A stretch of 64,000 nt of DNA from Neorhizobium huautlense (GTDB lineage Bacteria > Pseudomonadota > Alphaproteobacteria > Rhizobiales > Rhizobiaceae): positions 1 to 64,000 of the forward strand of contig NZ_JAUSRF010000025.1 in assembly GCF_030811685.1 (NCBI RefSeq), read 5' to 3'. Under the pieces are notes generated by a model, which saw only the letters and a program-made list of their open reading frames with translations, was not told where the DNA came from and did not search any database. This document shows positions 51,261-60,589 of the stretch, one piece after another (the first letter of the stretch is position 1; each line of letters opens with the position of its first letter). Position numbers and translations under genes: made by a program.

Positions 51261-51281
51261 ACTGGAATCAAAAATTCCAGT
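51261..51281. other. perfect 8-bp hairpin in the AT-rich gap
   Basis: ACTGGAAT (51261-51268) and ATTCCAGT (51274-51281) pair around CAAAA. No T-run follows on the plus strand. It might be a regulatory site or RNA structure upstream of the possible small frame. Confidence 0.35.
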
Positions 51282-51418
51282 ATCGAATCTTCTCTACGAC
51301 GAAACTCATCTTCGATCAACGAAAATCAATTTAGCTAGAATATTTTTCTTTATGATGACAGGATCACGGCAAGTTTGTGAAATCTCATTCGCAAAATCGC
51401 CGTTTCTGACAACTCAAA

Positions 51419-54073
51419 TTAAATAGTAATCACCGTCTCGTCGGACAAGGGATCGGTCCGACCATTCTCATCACGATCGTTCACGCTGATGTTTTCATTG
51501 GTTTTTTCTTCTTGGGCGTACCGTTCAACCAGAATGCCGGACAGGGTTTTCGCAAGTTTTTCCGCTGCGGCGTGATCGAGCCAAAGCGGCGGGCGTAAAA
51601 TCAGGCGGCTTGGATCATCGATATCAGGTGTCATAAAGCCGCGTTTTTGAAGGGCACGCGCCACGGATTCGGCGTCGCCTCCGGTAAGGGCCAGATCGAT
51701 GACAAGGCCTTCGCCGCCAATGGTGATGCCGTGCTCGCTTGCCAGCGGCTCCAGCAGCGTTCGCAGATGCTCACCCACCAGCTGGGCGTTTTCCTGCAGG
51801 CCGTCATCGCGCAGGGCGGCAAGGGCGGCGGCTGCCACGGCATAATCGACGGCATCAGTCGCAGCGGTGATGTTTTCGCCGAGGGGCATGCCAGGATCGC
51901 TACGGGTTATCAGAGCGGCAAGCGGCTTTCCGGGCAAAATGCTGCCGGTTACCAGAATGTCGGGCAGGGTCTCTTCCCGTTCGAACTGCCAGATATGCCG
52001 GCCGGTGCGGCCAAAACCCGTCAGCCTTTCGTCGGCAATGCGCAGGGCGGGTGCAGGTTCCTGCGCAATTCCGTCCTCCAGCCCTTCTTCCATATCGAAA
52101 AAGCCTGGCTGGCGGTCATCGCCGCGCAGCAGGTTCTGCGCCAGTTCCATCATCTCGCGTTCCGGGCCGATGGCGACAATCACATCCAGTCCCTGCGGCA
52201 GGGTTTTCAGCAATTCGTCGCGAAACCGTTGTTCGGCGGCGGAAACGGCAGGGCCCGCCAGCAGCGACCATTGGCGGTAAGCGGCTTCTGCTAGCGCCGG
52301 GTGTCCATAACCGACAATGCCGGCGGCTCCGGAAAGGTCGGTGACGGCGCGGCCGATGCCGTCATAAAGGTTGGCGCGCCAGCCGCGCACCGATTGGCCG
52401 ATTTTGGGCGTCGGTGCATCGATGTCTATACCCAACAGTTGCGAAGGAGAGGGGCAGAGCCTGCGCCATGCGCCCGCCCGCGATGGCGTCGTGAACAGAG
52501 GCGGCACGATCTCCTCGTTGCGGCACAAGCGGATACGCAAGCCACCGACGGAACCTTCGGCACCGGCCACGGAACCGATCGCATCTTCTGCAAACAGCGC
52601 CATGCCCTCGGTTAGCGGGCAGACCAGGCCCTCGAGGTAAAGTGTTGCATCGCGACCCACGAGAACCAACTGCTGGCCGACCTCCTTCAGCATGCCGCCG
52701 AACGGCGCCACCACCACACTGCCGGCCGGCACGCAGATATCCACATGCAGGGCGTAATTGTCGGCCTCGCCACCATCCTGACCGACGCTGCGGGAAAACC
52801 GGTATTCGCCATACCGGGTGGCGCCCATATGCGTTTCCCAGGAAACCCGCGCCAGGAGACGCCAGTCGATTTCCGGGTCGGTCCAGTTGCCGTCGATCAG
52901 AAGCGGGCTGTCGATGCCGAGATCGACGAGGCGGATCTGCTCGACATCGATTTCCGGCAGCAGCCGGCAAATATCTTCCGAAAGGACCGTAGGATTGCCG
53001 GCATCAAAACCGGTCGCATCGAAAATGGCGGCTTCCATCAGCGCCGGGTGAACGCCGGTCGTCACGGCAAACACTTTTTTACCGGCGTGGTCTTCAGAGG
53101 CGGCAATCGCACCGGCTTCGCCATCCACGGCGGCTGCGGCAATAGCCTCATGCTCTGCCTGCGCGGCCAGCACGCAGGCGCGCGCGACAATCAGCGGCCA
53201 CAGGGCCCGCAATTCCGGCTCGCTGAGCGGATAGGTATCGTGAAAGGCGCGCACGGCCGGCAGGATGTCGAACGGGTCATTGCCGCCATGGGCGATCAGA
53301 TCGGCACAGGTGACCGCAAGCGCGGCCGCCAGCCAGCCGCGCACCACGGCTGCCACATCGGTAATCCCCTCGGGTCGCCAGATGCCGTCTTCCGTCACCC
53401 GGCCGCTCATGCGGGCGATTGTCAGGTCGTGATGCACCGGCTGGATACGCAGCATCGGGCCAAGCGGCTGCACCTGCCGAAGTGCCGTCACCAGAACCTT
53501 GGCAATCGGATCGCGCACCGCATGATCGCTGACACCGCTCAAAAGCCGCAGCACCACCGGCCCGGCATGGCGCAGGTCGGTATCGACCGAGCGTTCCAGT
53601 CCCGGTTCATCGAAATCGGAGAGGCTTTTTGCCATTTCGCCGGCCAGGCGGCCGATGCCCGCCATATCCTCGGCATCGAGAACGTGGGTTTCCGGCAGTC
53701 TGCTCACATCGTGAAGAGTAATGAGGCGCACGGCCTCGCCGCTTTCACCGCCCTCGCTGGCCAATGCCACCACATCCTGCCCGTCCTGCGTGGTTACCGC
53801 TTCCGGTGCATCGGGCGCATCCGCCTGCCGGGCAAGGTGCCGCAATATCTGTGCTTCCAGCGCCAGTTCCCTTGCATGCTCGGCACTTGCCAGATCCAGC
53901 CGATAACGCATGTGGCCGTTATCGATCACATAGGCTTGCGGTTCGCCATCGATGGGTTCGGCATGACCGGACAGGCCGTAATGGTCTCGAAGAATCTGTT
54001 CGATCGCCGTTGAAGGCGTGTCTTCGTCCGTGCGCTGAGGTGGGGGAAACGTCTCGGCAGAAAGGTCGGACAT
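51419..54073 (-). CDS. APH kinase/M23/class III aminotransferase fusion, apparently catalytically degenerate
   Basis: An 884-residue protein with the order of the known tripartite aminotransferase fusions, which are usually near 1,000 residues. Residues 1-300 look like an aminoglycoside-phosphotransferase fold; the catalytic loop reads HHDLTIARM (214-222), keeping His-x-Asp but not the later Asn. Residues about 400-515 resemble the M23/lipoyl-like barrel, with HVDICVPAG (443-451) instead of HxxxD. Residues 535-855 follow class III aminotransferases: DERLTGFGRTGRHIW keeps the PLP aspartate, but the segment normally holding the Schiff-base lysine reads LVTGSILPG (707-715). The middle glycine-rich region is shortened. 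A structural or regulatory pseudoenzyme is inferred. Confidence 0.75.
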   Translation of the reverse strand: MSDLSAETFPPPQRTDEDTPSTAIEQILRDHYGLSGHAEPIDGEPQAYVIDNGHMRYRLDLASAEHARELALEAQILRHLARQADAPDAPEAVTTQDGQDVVALASEGGESGEAVRLITLHDVSRLPETHVLDAEDMAGIGRLAGEMAKSLSDFDEPGLERSVDTDLRHAGPVVLRLLSGVSDHAVRDPIAKVLVTALRQVQPLGPMLRIQPVHHDLTIARMSGRVTEDGIWRPEGITDVAAVVRGWLAAALAVTCADLIAHGGNDPFDILPAVRAFHDTYPLSEPELRALWPLIVARACVLAAQAEHEAIAAAAVDGEAGAIAASEDHAGKKVFAVTTGVHPALMEAAIFDATGFDAGNPTVLSEDICRLLPEIDVEQIRLVDLGIDSPLLIDGNWTDPEIDWRLLARVSWETHMGATRYGEYRFSRSVGQDGGEADNYALHVDICVPAGSVVVAPFGGMLKEVGQQLVLVGRDATLYLEGLVCPLTEGMALFAEDAIGSVAGAEGSVGGLRIRLCRNEEIVPPLFTTPSRAGAWRRLCPSPSQLLGIDIDAPTPKIGQSVRGWRANLYDGIGRAVTDLSGAAGIVGYGHPALAEAAYRQWSLLAGPAVSAAEQRFRDELLKTLPQGLDVIVAIGPEREMMELAQNLLRGDDRQPGFFDMEEGLEDGIAQEPAPALRIADERLTGFGRTGRHIWQFEREETLPDILVTGSILPGKPLAALITRSDPGMPLGENITAATDAVDYAVAAAALAALRDDGLQENAQLVGEHLRTLLEPLASEHGITIGGEGLVIDLALTGGDAESVARALQKRGFMTPDIDDPSRLILRPPLWLDHAAAEKLAKTLSGILVERYAQEEKTNENISVNDRDENGRTDPLSDETVITI

Positions 54074-54362
54074 TCAACTCTCCGAAGGGTACTCCATGAT
54101 AAGATTAGCGCAGTCTTCGCTCACGTCCATAGGCTGCACTTCATCCTTGTTGTTGCAGCGCTTTTACACGCCGGGCCAACGCCGGATCCGGTAAGCCGCA
54201 AAACCTAAAGCTGTCGCGTAAAGTTTAAGCATTTATGCATGTAAACAGGCTAGGATTTTCTGTGATGGCAGACATGCGGTGATCGGTTTTTCGGGCTGAC
54301 ACCTCATGGTGCGCATCTCAAAAATCGTTCCATAGCCTGCGCGGCCAAGCGGATTGACTTGT

Positions 54363-56168
54363 ATGACCCTTCCCCTGGTTCTGCCGCGCTCCGCTGCCAT
54401 GCCGCTCACCTTTGCCGGCACGGTCGGTCTCTACACCCCGCCCGCTGAAAATGCCTCGCCGGTCGATCTCGCGGTTCTTTTCGCCAGTCCCTGGGGACTG
54501 GAGGAAATGTGCACGCGCAAATTCTGGCGCGTCCTTTCGGAAAAGTTCGCCGATCGCGGCATTGCTAGCCTGCGTTTCGATTATCCCGATACCGGCGATG
54601 CACTGGATGGCGCGTGCGATCTGCAGGGCCTTTCCGCATGGACCCAGAACCTGCTTCAGGCGGCCACCGAACTTCGCCACCTGTCCGGCTGCAGCAAAAT
54701 CATCGTCGTCTCGCAGGGGCTCGGTGCTGTCGTCGCCGCTGAAGCGGCTCCGCTTTTGCCGGATACCGAAGCAATCGCCTTTCTGGCCCCGGTCACATCC
54801 GGCCGCATGCATCTGCGCGAACTGGCATTGTGGTCCAGGGTCGTGGATGAAAATCTCGGCCTTTCCGAAGAACAGCGGCTGAAGGAGGGTGTCTCGATCG
54901 CCTCCCTGATCATGCCGTCTGCGGTGGCGCAGGATGTTCGCAAGGCCGACCTTCTGAGCCTCAAAAGCGTGCCGGCCTGCCATTGTCTCGTCGTGGAACG
55001 GCCGGATCGCCCGGCAGATGCCGCTTTTGCCGCGCAGCTGAAAACACTCGGCGCAAACGTCACGCGCCAAAATTTCGAGGGGTATGACCGGCTGGTGTCC
55101 AATCCGCTGGCGGCAAGGGCCGCGCCATCCGTCATTGAAAATCTGCTCGATTGGGTCGTTTCACTGCCCTCGGCGCAGATCCTGCTATCCGGTACGCCCG
55201 CCCTGCCGGTGCCGAGCGCGCCGTTGGTCGGAGACGTTTTTTGCGAAACCCCGCTGCGCTTCGGCCAATATCGGCGCCTGTCCGGCATGTTGTGCGAACC
55301 GCAGGGCGAGCGTCAGGGCGCCACGGTGGTGTTCGTCTCATCCGCCTATGACCGACATTGCGGCTGGGGCCGGGCCACGCTTTATCTTGCCCGCGAACTG
55401 GCGCGTTTCGGCATAAGCTCGCTGCGTTTCGATACCGCCAATGCCGGCGATAGCCCGCCGAGGCCAGGCGAACCGGAACAGGTGCTTTATGGCTCAGGCC
55501 AGAATCTCGACCTGCAGGAAGCGATCAACTTCCTCCAGTCTCTCGATACACGACCCGTCATCGCGGCCGGGCGCTGCAGCGGGGCCTATCTCGCCATGCA
55601 ATGCGCCGAGATCGACAGCCGGATCACCGGCGTCGTTGCCGTCAATATCGCCACGTTCCGATGGAAAACTGGTCGCTCGGTGGAAGAAGCCGTCAACAAT
55701 GCTGGCCGCAGCCTTGGCGAATATGGCGCGCGCGCGCTGCGGCTGGAGACCGTGAAACGCCTTTTGCGCGGCGAAATACATGTCGTCAGCGCACTCTCTC
55801 ATATCGGCAAAAGTCTGGCTGGTCGTATCCGCAACCGCGCGCTTGGCGTGGTCCGCTTCTGGCTGCCGCATGGCCGCTCGGTACAGACGCTGTTTCGCCA
55901 TCTGCAGGCGGAAAACAAGCCGGTGGCGCTGCTTTACAGCGAAAACGATTATGGGCTTGAAGAGTTCGATTATTATTTTGGCCAGGGCGGTGGCCGGCTT
56001 GCCGGTTTTGACAATGTTTCGGTGACGATGATCCCTGCCGCCGACCACAATCTCACACCGGCTTATGCCCGTGAAACCTACCTGTCGGCGGTTCGCCATA
56101 TGGCCCTGCAGATTGGGCAGGCGCCGCAATCGACCGCAGATCGGCCGGATATACTGCATAACTCCTGA
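54363..56168 (+). CDS. tandem alpha/beta hydrolase (exosortase-associated hydrolase-like)
   Basis: A 601-residue protein with two alpha/beta hydrolase units. Unit 1 (about 1-270) has FASPWGLEEMCTRKFWRVL, ASLRFDYPDTGDA and an elbow IVVSQGLGA with Ser117. Unit 2 (about 290-590) has YDRHCGWGRATLYLARELARFGISSLRFDTANAGDS and an elbow AAGRCSGAYLA with Cys405 in the nucleophile position. A late AADHNLTP supplies the likely catalytic histidine of unit 2. Both units resemble the hydrolases that accompany exosortase systems. The start at 54363 is preferred. It is divergent from the 884-residue fusion and converges on the carrier-protein operon. Confidence 0.8.
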   Translation: MTLPLVLPRSAAMPLTFAGTVGLYTPPAENASPVDLAVLFASPWGLEEMCTRKFWRVLSEKFADRGIASLRFDYPDTGDALDGACDLQGLSAWTQNLLQAATELRHLSGCSKIIVVSQGLGAVVAAEAAPLLPDTEAIAFLAPVTSGRMHLRELALWSRVVDENLGLSEEQRLKEGVSIASLIMPSAVAQDVRKADLLSLKSVPACHCLVVERPDRPADAAFAAQLKTLGANVTRQNFEGYDRLVSNPLAARAAPSVIENLLDWVVSLPSAQILLSGTPALPVPSAPLVGDVFCETPLRFGQYRRLSGMLCEPQGERQGATVVFVSSAYDRHCGWGRATLYLARELARFGISSLRFDTANAGDSPPRPGEPEQVLYGSGQNLDLQEAINFLQSLDTRPVIAAGRCSGAYLAMQCAEIDSRITGVVAVNIATFRWKTGRSVEEAVNNAGRSLGEYGARALRLETVKRLLRGEIHVVSALSHIGKSLAGRIRNRALGVVRFWLPHGRSVQTLFRHLQAENKPVALLYSENDYGLEEFDYYFGQGGGRLAGFDNVSVTMIPAADHNLTPAYARETYLSAVRHMALQIGQAPQSTADRPDILHNS

Positions 56169-56180
56169 CGCGCAGCATCG

Positions 56181-58622
56181 TCAGAAGCGGATCAGATGGT
56201 CGTTCCCCAGTGAGCCGATCGATCCGCTCGGCAGATTGTTCGAATCAGCATCCGTCAAAGGCACCAGTTCCACCTGTTTCACGGCACCGGGCGCCAAATG
56301 AAAGCCGGTTTCCGCCGCCCGAAATCCCTCGACGCTGATCGAAACCGATTGTGCCAGACGATCGGCTGAAAGCTGCAGCACCCAGCCGCCATCCTCACCC
56401 TTCACTAGGCTTGCCTCGATCACTCCTGCATGCAGAGCGCGTGTCCGCCCCAGCGGAAAATGAAAGGCTTCGGCGATGATCTCACCGCTCGCCGCATCCT
56501 TCAGCCGCGCCACGGTCACATCATGCGAGGGCGGGCCAAAACGATAGGCATAGGTCGTGTCGAAAAAGGCGCCGAACAGGTCAGTCGCGGCCAGTGTCAC
56601 GCCGTGGCGCGCATCAAGCGTTATCGCCCTGTTGCCGCTGACCACCACTTGGCGCCCATCACGAAGACAGGCAAGTTCCACCAATACGTCCCGTGCAACG
56701 GCGCTGTCATTGAGGATATGAACATCAAGGCCATTGGTGCCCTCGTCGGACATCACGATCTGCACCGGCCGAAACGCCCGTTTCAGCGCATGCCAGGTCG
56801 ATTTCGGCCGGCCCGTCGCATCGATCACGCCCCAGCCGGCGCCGGGCAACAAATCCTGCAAGGTCCAGACCAAGGCACCATGGCAAGTGGACCCCGGCCG
56901 TCGCCATTCGGCAAAGCTCGCCTCCATCACTTCGGCCGTCGCGGCGCGCGAAAAGGCGAGGTAGCGCTGAGGGTCTTCATAACGCAGTCTTGCCGGCTCG
57001 AACCCGTAGAGTTCCTGCAGATAATGTTCGCGCACATCCTCGAAATCCCAGGAGACACCGGCATCGCGCGGTACGCGGGCCTTCCAGCGCGGGTCATGCG
57101 AGGGCGGCACCGGCAGATCTCGTTCCAGCGTATCCGCATCCGGCACGTTGGAAAAAGCCAGGCATTCGGCGGCAAAGCGCACATTGGCGCGGCGCGCATC
57201 GTCAAGCGGCCGGCAATAGGCACCGACGCCGTAATAGTGGGCTACGCCGGCATGGGGGAAAAACGGCAGCGCTCCGCCGCTCGGCGAGTTTTCCACGTAA
57301 GGCGTATCGATGCGTCCGTCGCGGCACAGTCCGGCCAGAGTGTCGGTCGCTAGCGAACCTTTCCAGATGCGCTCCGGCAAGCCCATCATCGCGCCCTGCT
57401 GAAACATCTCGCTTCCGCCGCACAGGATCGCTAGCGATGGCGAGGCCGAGGTAAGCTTCAGAAATTGTTCGACTTCCGTTTTCACGTGAATCAACAGGGC
57501 TTCATTATTAGCCGGGTAATCGAAATTGGCGAACATCAGGTCCTGCCAGACCATGATGCCCAGTTCGTCGCAAAGCTTGAAGAATTCCGCGGTCTCGTAA
57601 GCCGCAATACCGGGAATGCGGATCATGTTCATGCCCGCTTCCGCCGCCAGTTTCAGCCACGGTTCGTAATCCGCTCGCCCTCCGGGCAAAGACACGATAT
57701 CGGCAGAGGTCCAGACGGCGCCTCGGCAAAAAATGTCTGTGCCATTCACGCGAATGGCAAAATTATTGCCATCGGCTCCTCGATCGATTTCGATCCGCCG
57801 AAAACCGGTACGGCCGATGAGTTGTTCGCCGGTATCATTCTTGACAATCACATCATGCAGAACCGGTTCGCCATGGATCAGTGGCCACCATGGTTTTACA
57901 TCCGGCAAAAGCAGTTCTGCGCGCATCTGCCCATCCGTAAGGGCGAAGTCGGTTTCATGTCCCGCACAGAAAAGTCGCAGGTTTGCGCTTGCAGACTCGG
58001 CGGCAAATGAAACGGTCAGGAGCCCGGTGCCATCCTCTCGCAGCGTTGCATGGATGGCAAAATCCCGCAGTTCATCAGCGCGCACAAGCGAGATCGCGCG
58101 CCATGGCCCCACCGCCACCACATCCGGGCACCATCCGGGCATGAAACCCAACGCCGTGGTGCGCAGTAAACGCAGGCCTTGCGAACGCATCATGCGGGGC
58201 CGCCAGCGGGCGCGCGGTCCGGTTTTGCTCAAATGCGGGCCGATGGCGCGAAAGCAGATCGACACACGGTCGAAACCGGTCAGCATCACCGGCACATCAT
58301 GCGCTTCGAACATGCTGCCGGAAGCGAGGATCAGGACATCGTTCAGATAAACTTCGGCGACGGTCGCCAGGCCGGAAAACCGCAATATGGCCTCGCCACT
58401 TTCGCCTGCCAGATCGAGCCGGTACCACGCATCAATATGTTCCAGCGAGGTCGGAATGCCGGCATCGAAACGCCCGGCCGCGCGCAAGGCTGATGCCACG
58501 GTGCCCGGCACGGATGCGGTGATTGTTTCGGCATGGTCGGGAATATTGCCGGGCGCGGCATAAGCACCGGCATCGCTTAACGTCAGCGTCCAGCCATCAC
58601 CCAGAAAATCTTCGCTGCTCAT
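56181..58622 (-). CDS. glycoside hydrolase family 2-like protein with altered active-site motif
   Basis: An 813-residue GH2/beta-mannosidase-like protein. A sugar-binding sandwich (about 1-180, WYRLDLAGESGEAILRFSGLATVAEVYLND) and an immunoglobulin-like domain precede a TIM barrel (about 290-590: MNMIRIPGIAAYETAEFFKLCDELGIMVWQDLMFANFDYP). The acid/base glutamate sits in ILCGGSEM (Glu405), where clan GH-A enzymes have Asn-Glu. The nucleophile candidate is FAAEC (Glu486). No signal peptide is seen. It is the last gene of the minus-strand operon, 40 bases after the DUF1839 gene. Activity and substrate are uncertain. Confidence 0.8.
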   Translation of the reverse strand: MSSEDFLGDGWTLTLSDAGAYAAPGNIPDHAETITASVPGTVASALRAAGRFDAGIPTSLEHIDAWYRLDLAGESGEAILRFSGLATVAEVYLNDVLILASGSMFEAHDVPVMLTGFDRVSICFRAIGPHLSKTGPRARWRPRMMRSQGLRLLRTTALGFMPGWCPDVVAVGPWRAISLVRADELRDFAIHATLREDGTGLLTVSFAAESASANLRLFCAGHETDFALTDGQMRAELLLPDVKPWWPLIHGEPVLHDVIVKNDTGEQLIGRTGFRRIEIDRGADGNNFAIRVNGTDIFCRGAVWTSADIVSLPGGRADYEPWLKLAAEAGMNMIRIPGIAAYETAEFFKLCDELGIMVWQDLMFANFDYPANNEALLIHVKTEVEQFLKLTSASPSLAILCGGSEMFQQGAMMGLPERIWKGSLATDTLAGLCRDGRIDTPYVENSPSGGALPFFPHAGVAHYYGVGAYCRPLDDARRANVRFAAECLAFSNVPDADTLERDLPVPPSHDPRWKARVPRDAGVSWDFEDVREHYLQELYGFEPARLRYEDPQRYLAFSRAATAEVMEASFAEWRRPGSTCHGALVWTLQDLLPGAGWGVIDATGRPKSTWHALKRAFRPVQIVMSDEGTNGLDVHILNDSAVARDVLVELACLRDGRQVVVSGNRAITLDARHGVTLAATDLFGAFFDTTYAYRFGPPSHDVTVARLKDAASGEIIAEAFHFPLGRTRALHAGVIEASLVKGEDGGWVLQLSADRLAQSVSISVEGFRAAETGFHLAPGAVKQVELVPLTDADSNNLPSGSIGSLGNDHLIRF

Positions 58623-58662
58623 TCCGCCATCCCCATTCCCGCGCCACCTGTCAGGGATGGTT

Positions 58663-59637
58663 TTAGGCGGCCTCGCGCGCGCCGCCAAGCTCTGTCGAAA
58701 GTCCCGTCATCAGCAGGTCCCAGGCCTCGGCTGCCGGATCGAGCGCCGTAGCCAGCGGTTCAAATTTTTTCCGCGCCAGTGCCCGCGCCAGCAGGAATTG
58801 CGAGGATTTCGCCGTCTCGGCGATCTTTTCCGCATGGACTGCCAGTTCGCCTCGATCCAACCAGATCAGGTGCGAAGCCAGCAGTTCAAAATTGGCGCCC
58901 ATCTGCCGCAGCGTATTGAATGCGTATTTGTGAAAAAACGCGAATTCGCGCTCGGCCAGCGTTTTCGCCTGAGCCGGAAACACATTTGCAAACGCGCGCA
59001 CCGGATTGTTGACCGGCCGGCGCGCAAAATGCCGACGCAAAAGCCGTTCTGCCTCATTGCGGATCGTGCTCATATCGGGCCTTCCAGCCGGAAATTTCGC
59101 AAACTCCGTATAGGGCAGGAAAGGCGGATCGTTTGCCGTCAGGTGATGCTGAAAGATCCCGTCGAAATCCTTGCCGGAGAGCGAGAAAAAGCCGCCATTG
59201 TGAAAATAGTCCATGCTTCTGCCGGCCAGATCGAGCCGGTTGATCGCGACAGTCGTTTTGCCGTGTTCTGTGCCATAGGTCAGACCACGTGTGTCGGGCA
59301 GATAAAAACTGTCCATCTCGAGAAGGCAGAGCCGTCCGCGAGAAATCTGCTCCAGCACATGGTTTTCCGGCCCGCCAAAAATTGCCAGTTCGGTGACGCG
59401 GATGCCGTAGAGCGTTTCGAGATCTTCCAGCGGCACCTTGAAAAAGGTCATCTGGTCGCCTTCGAAATCCTGAGTCAGGGTGAAACCCAGCATCGCTTCC
59501 GGCGGCAGGCCGGCAGCGGAGAGCACCTCGATCCACAGATCGACATAACAATTGGTTTCCGGCCAGATGCGGTCAACCGCATGCAGTGCATGTGGCTGGT
59601 AGGTGGCCGGGTCGATCTGCGGAAAAACGGCGGTCAT
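58663..59637 (-). CDS. DUF1839 family protein
   Basis: A 324-residue protein of the uncharacterised DUF1839 family. Visible conserved pieces are AVDRIWPETNCYVDLWIEVL, GFTLTQDFEGDQMTFFKVP, LLEMDSFYLPDTRGLTYG and SMDYFHNGGFFSLSG. No signal or membrane segment is present. Its start lies one base after the stop of the amino acid:[carrier protein] ligase, so the two are tightly coupled. Partnership in handling the aminoacyl-loaded carrier is inferred from this linkage; the reaction is unknown. The cysteine-containing YVDLW region could provide an acyl-transfer nucleophile, which is speculation. Confidence 0.82.
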   Translation of the reverse strand: MTAVFPQIDPATYQPHALHAVDRIWPETNCYVDLWIEVLSAAGLPPEAMLGFTLTQDFEGDQMTFFKVPLEDLETLYGIRVTELAIFGGPENHVLEQISRGRLCLLEMDSFYLPDTRGLTYGTEHGKTTVAINRLDLAGRSMDYFHNGGFFSLSGKDFDGIFQHHLTANDPPFLPYTEFAKFPAGRPDMSTIRNEAERLLRRHFARRPVNNPVRAFANVFPAQAKTLAEREFAFFHKYAFNTLRQMGANFELLASHLIWLDRGELAVHAEKIAETAKSSQFLLARALARKKFEPLATALDPAAEAWDLLMTGLSTELGGAREAA

Positions 59638-59638
59638 C

Positions 59639-60550
59639 TCAGCCCCAGAGCGTGGCACGGACGTTTTCCGGCCATTCGTTGACATCAAGGCCATGCGTAT
59701 GGAACAGCGCCAGCGCGATGCGCTCCAGCCCGAAACCGACGCAGGCGGTATGCGCCACGCTGCCGTCTTCCAGGTTCAACCCCCATTTGGTGCCAAAACT
59801 ATCTTGATGGTAGTTGAAGCTCATGCAGGCGGTCGGGTTTGATGTCGAGGTGATCGGGATCAGCAGTTCGAATTTCAGATTCTGGTCCCGCTGATTGTTG
59901 ACCATCATTTTTCCCGCACGACCAAAGAATGGGTCGTTGGCCACGTCGATGGTCACATCCAGCCCCACGGCCTTCATCATCTCGACGCCACGGTCCATCC
60001 AGCTCTGGCGGAAATCGGTGACATGCTGTTCCGTACCCATGCAAACGTACTCGCGCATGCGGAAAAGCTGCTGGCGGGCCGGGTCCTTGGAAGGCTCGTG
60101 GCGGAAACAGTAGCTCTGCAGGTCATAAAGTGCGCCCTTGGCCGAAATCTTTCCGCGCCGTGCGACGGTCGGGTAAAGCGGATAGCAGGCGGCCGGCGTC
60201 AACACGATGTCGGTGGCTTGCTGGTCCTTGGTCCAGTCTTCCTCGCCCACTTCCATGCATTTCAACAGGCTCATATGGTCGAGCTCGCTGCCGCAGAAGG
60301 AATGCACGGTGCCGGCCAGCTGCGGAAAACTTTTCATGTAGCCGCTTTGTTCGAAAAAGGCGCGGTTCATGCCCGGCGGAAAGCGCATCGCTTCGGCGCC
60401 GTCAGCACCGCCCACCTTGTCGATCAGCCGTTCGAAGGCGGCAATCACCTCTTCGAACTGGCCGCTGCGGCCATAAAGCCCATCGACACCGGTATCGATC
60501 AGCAGGCCGGCATCGAACAGCCGGTCGAGAAAGGAGGTCTGCATATCCAT
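59639..60550 (-). CDS. amino acid:[carrier protein] ligase (seryl-tRNA-synthetase-like)
   Basis: A 303-residue class II synthetase core without tRNA-binding domain, the length typical of this family. It activates a small amino acid (glycine or alanine in studied members) with ATP and loads it on the phosphopantetheine of a carrier protein. Zinc ligands match the atypical SerRS pattern: Cys122 (AACYPLYP), Glu167 (RMREYVC) and Cys270 ([11 protein letters not shown]). Motif 2 is [20 protein letters not shown] and motif 3 is [27 protein letters not shown] precedes the ATG at 60550. Its own carrier protein is encoded upstream at 61771. Confidence 0.92.
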   Translation of the reverse strand: MDMQTSFLDRLFDAGLLIDTGVDGLYGRSGQFEEVIAAFERLIDKVGGADGAEAMRFPPGMNRAFFEQSGYMKSFPQLAGTVHSFCGSELDHMSLLKCMEVGEEDWTKDQQATDIVLTPAACYPLYPTVARRGKISAKGALYDLQSYCFRHEPSKDPARQQLFRMREYVCMGTEQHVTDFRQSWMDRGVEMMKAVGLDVTIDVANDPFFGRAGKMMVNNQRDQNLKFELLIPITSTSNPTACMSFNYHQDSFGTKWGLNLEDGSVAHTACVGFGLERIALALFHTHGLDVNEWPENVRATLWG

Positions 60551-60589
60551 CACGTCACCCCTGAGGAAAAGGAAAAATGGTCTCGGATT

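Larger units (their letters stand above)
51034..51418. other. 385-base intergenic region, AT-rich on the right
   Basis: The left half is GC-rich and holds a possible 31-codon minus-strand frame (51130-51225). The right half (about 51240-51420) is clearly more AT-rich than the surrounding DNA, with a perfect hairpin ACTGGAAT...ATTCCAGT at 51261-51281. No convincing longer gene is present. It separates the small conserved gene from the fusion protein gene. Confidence 0.6.
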
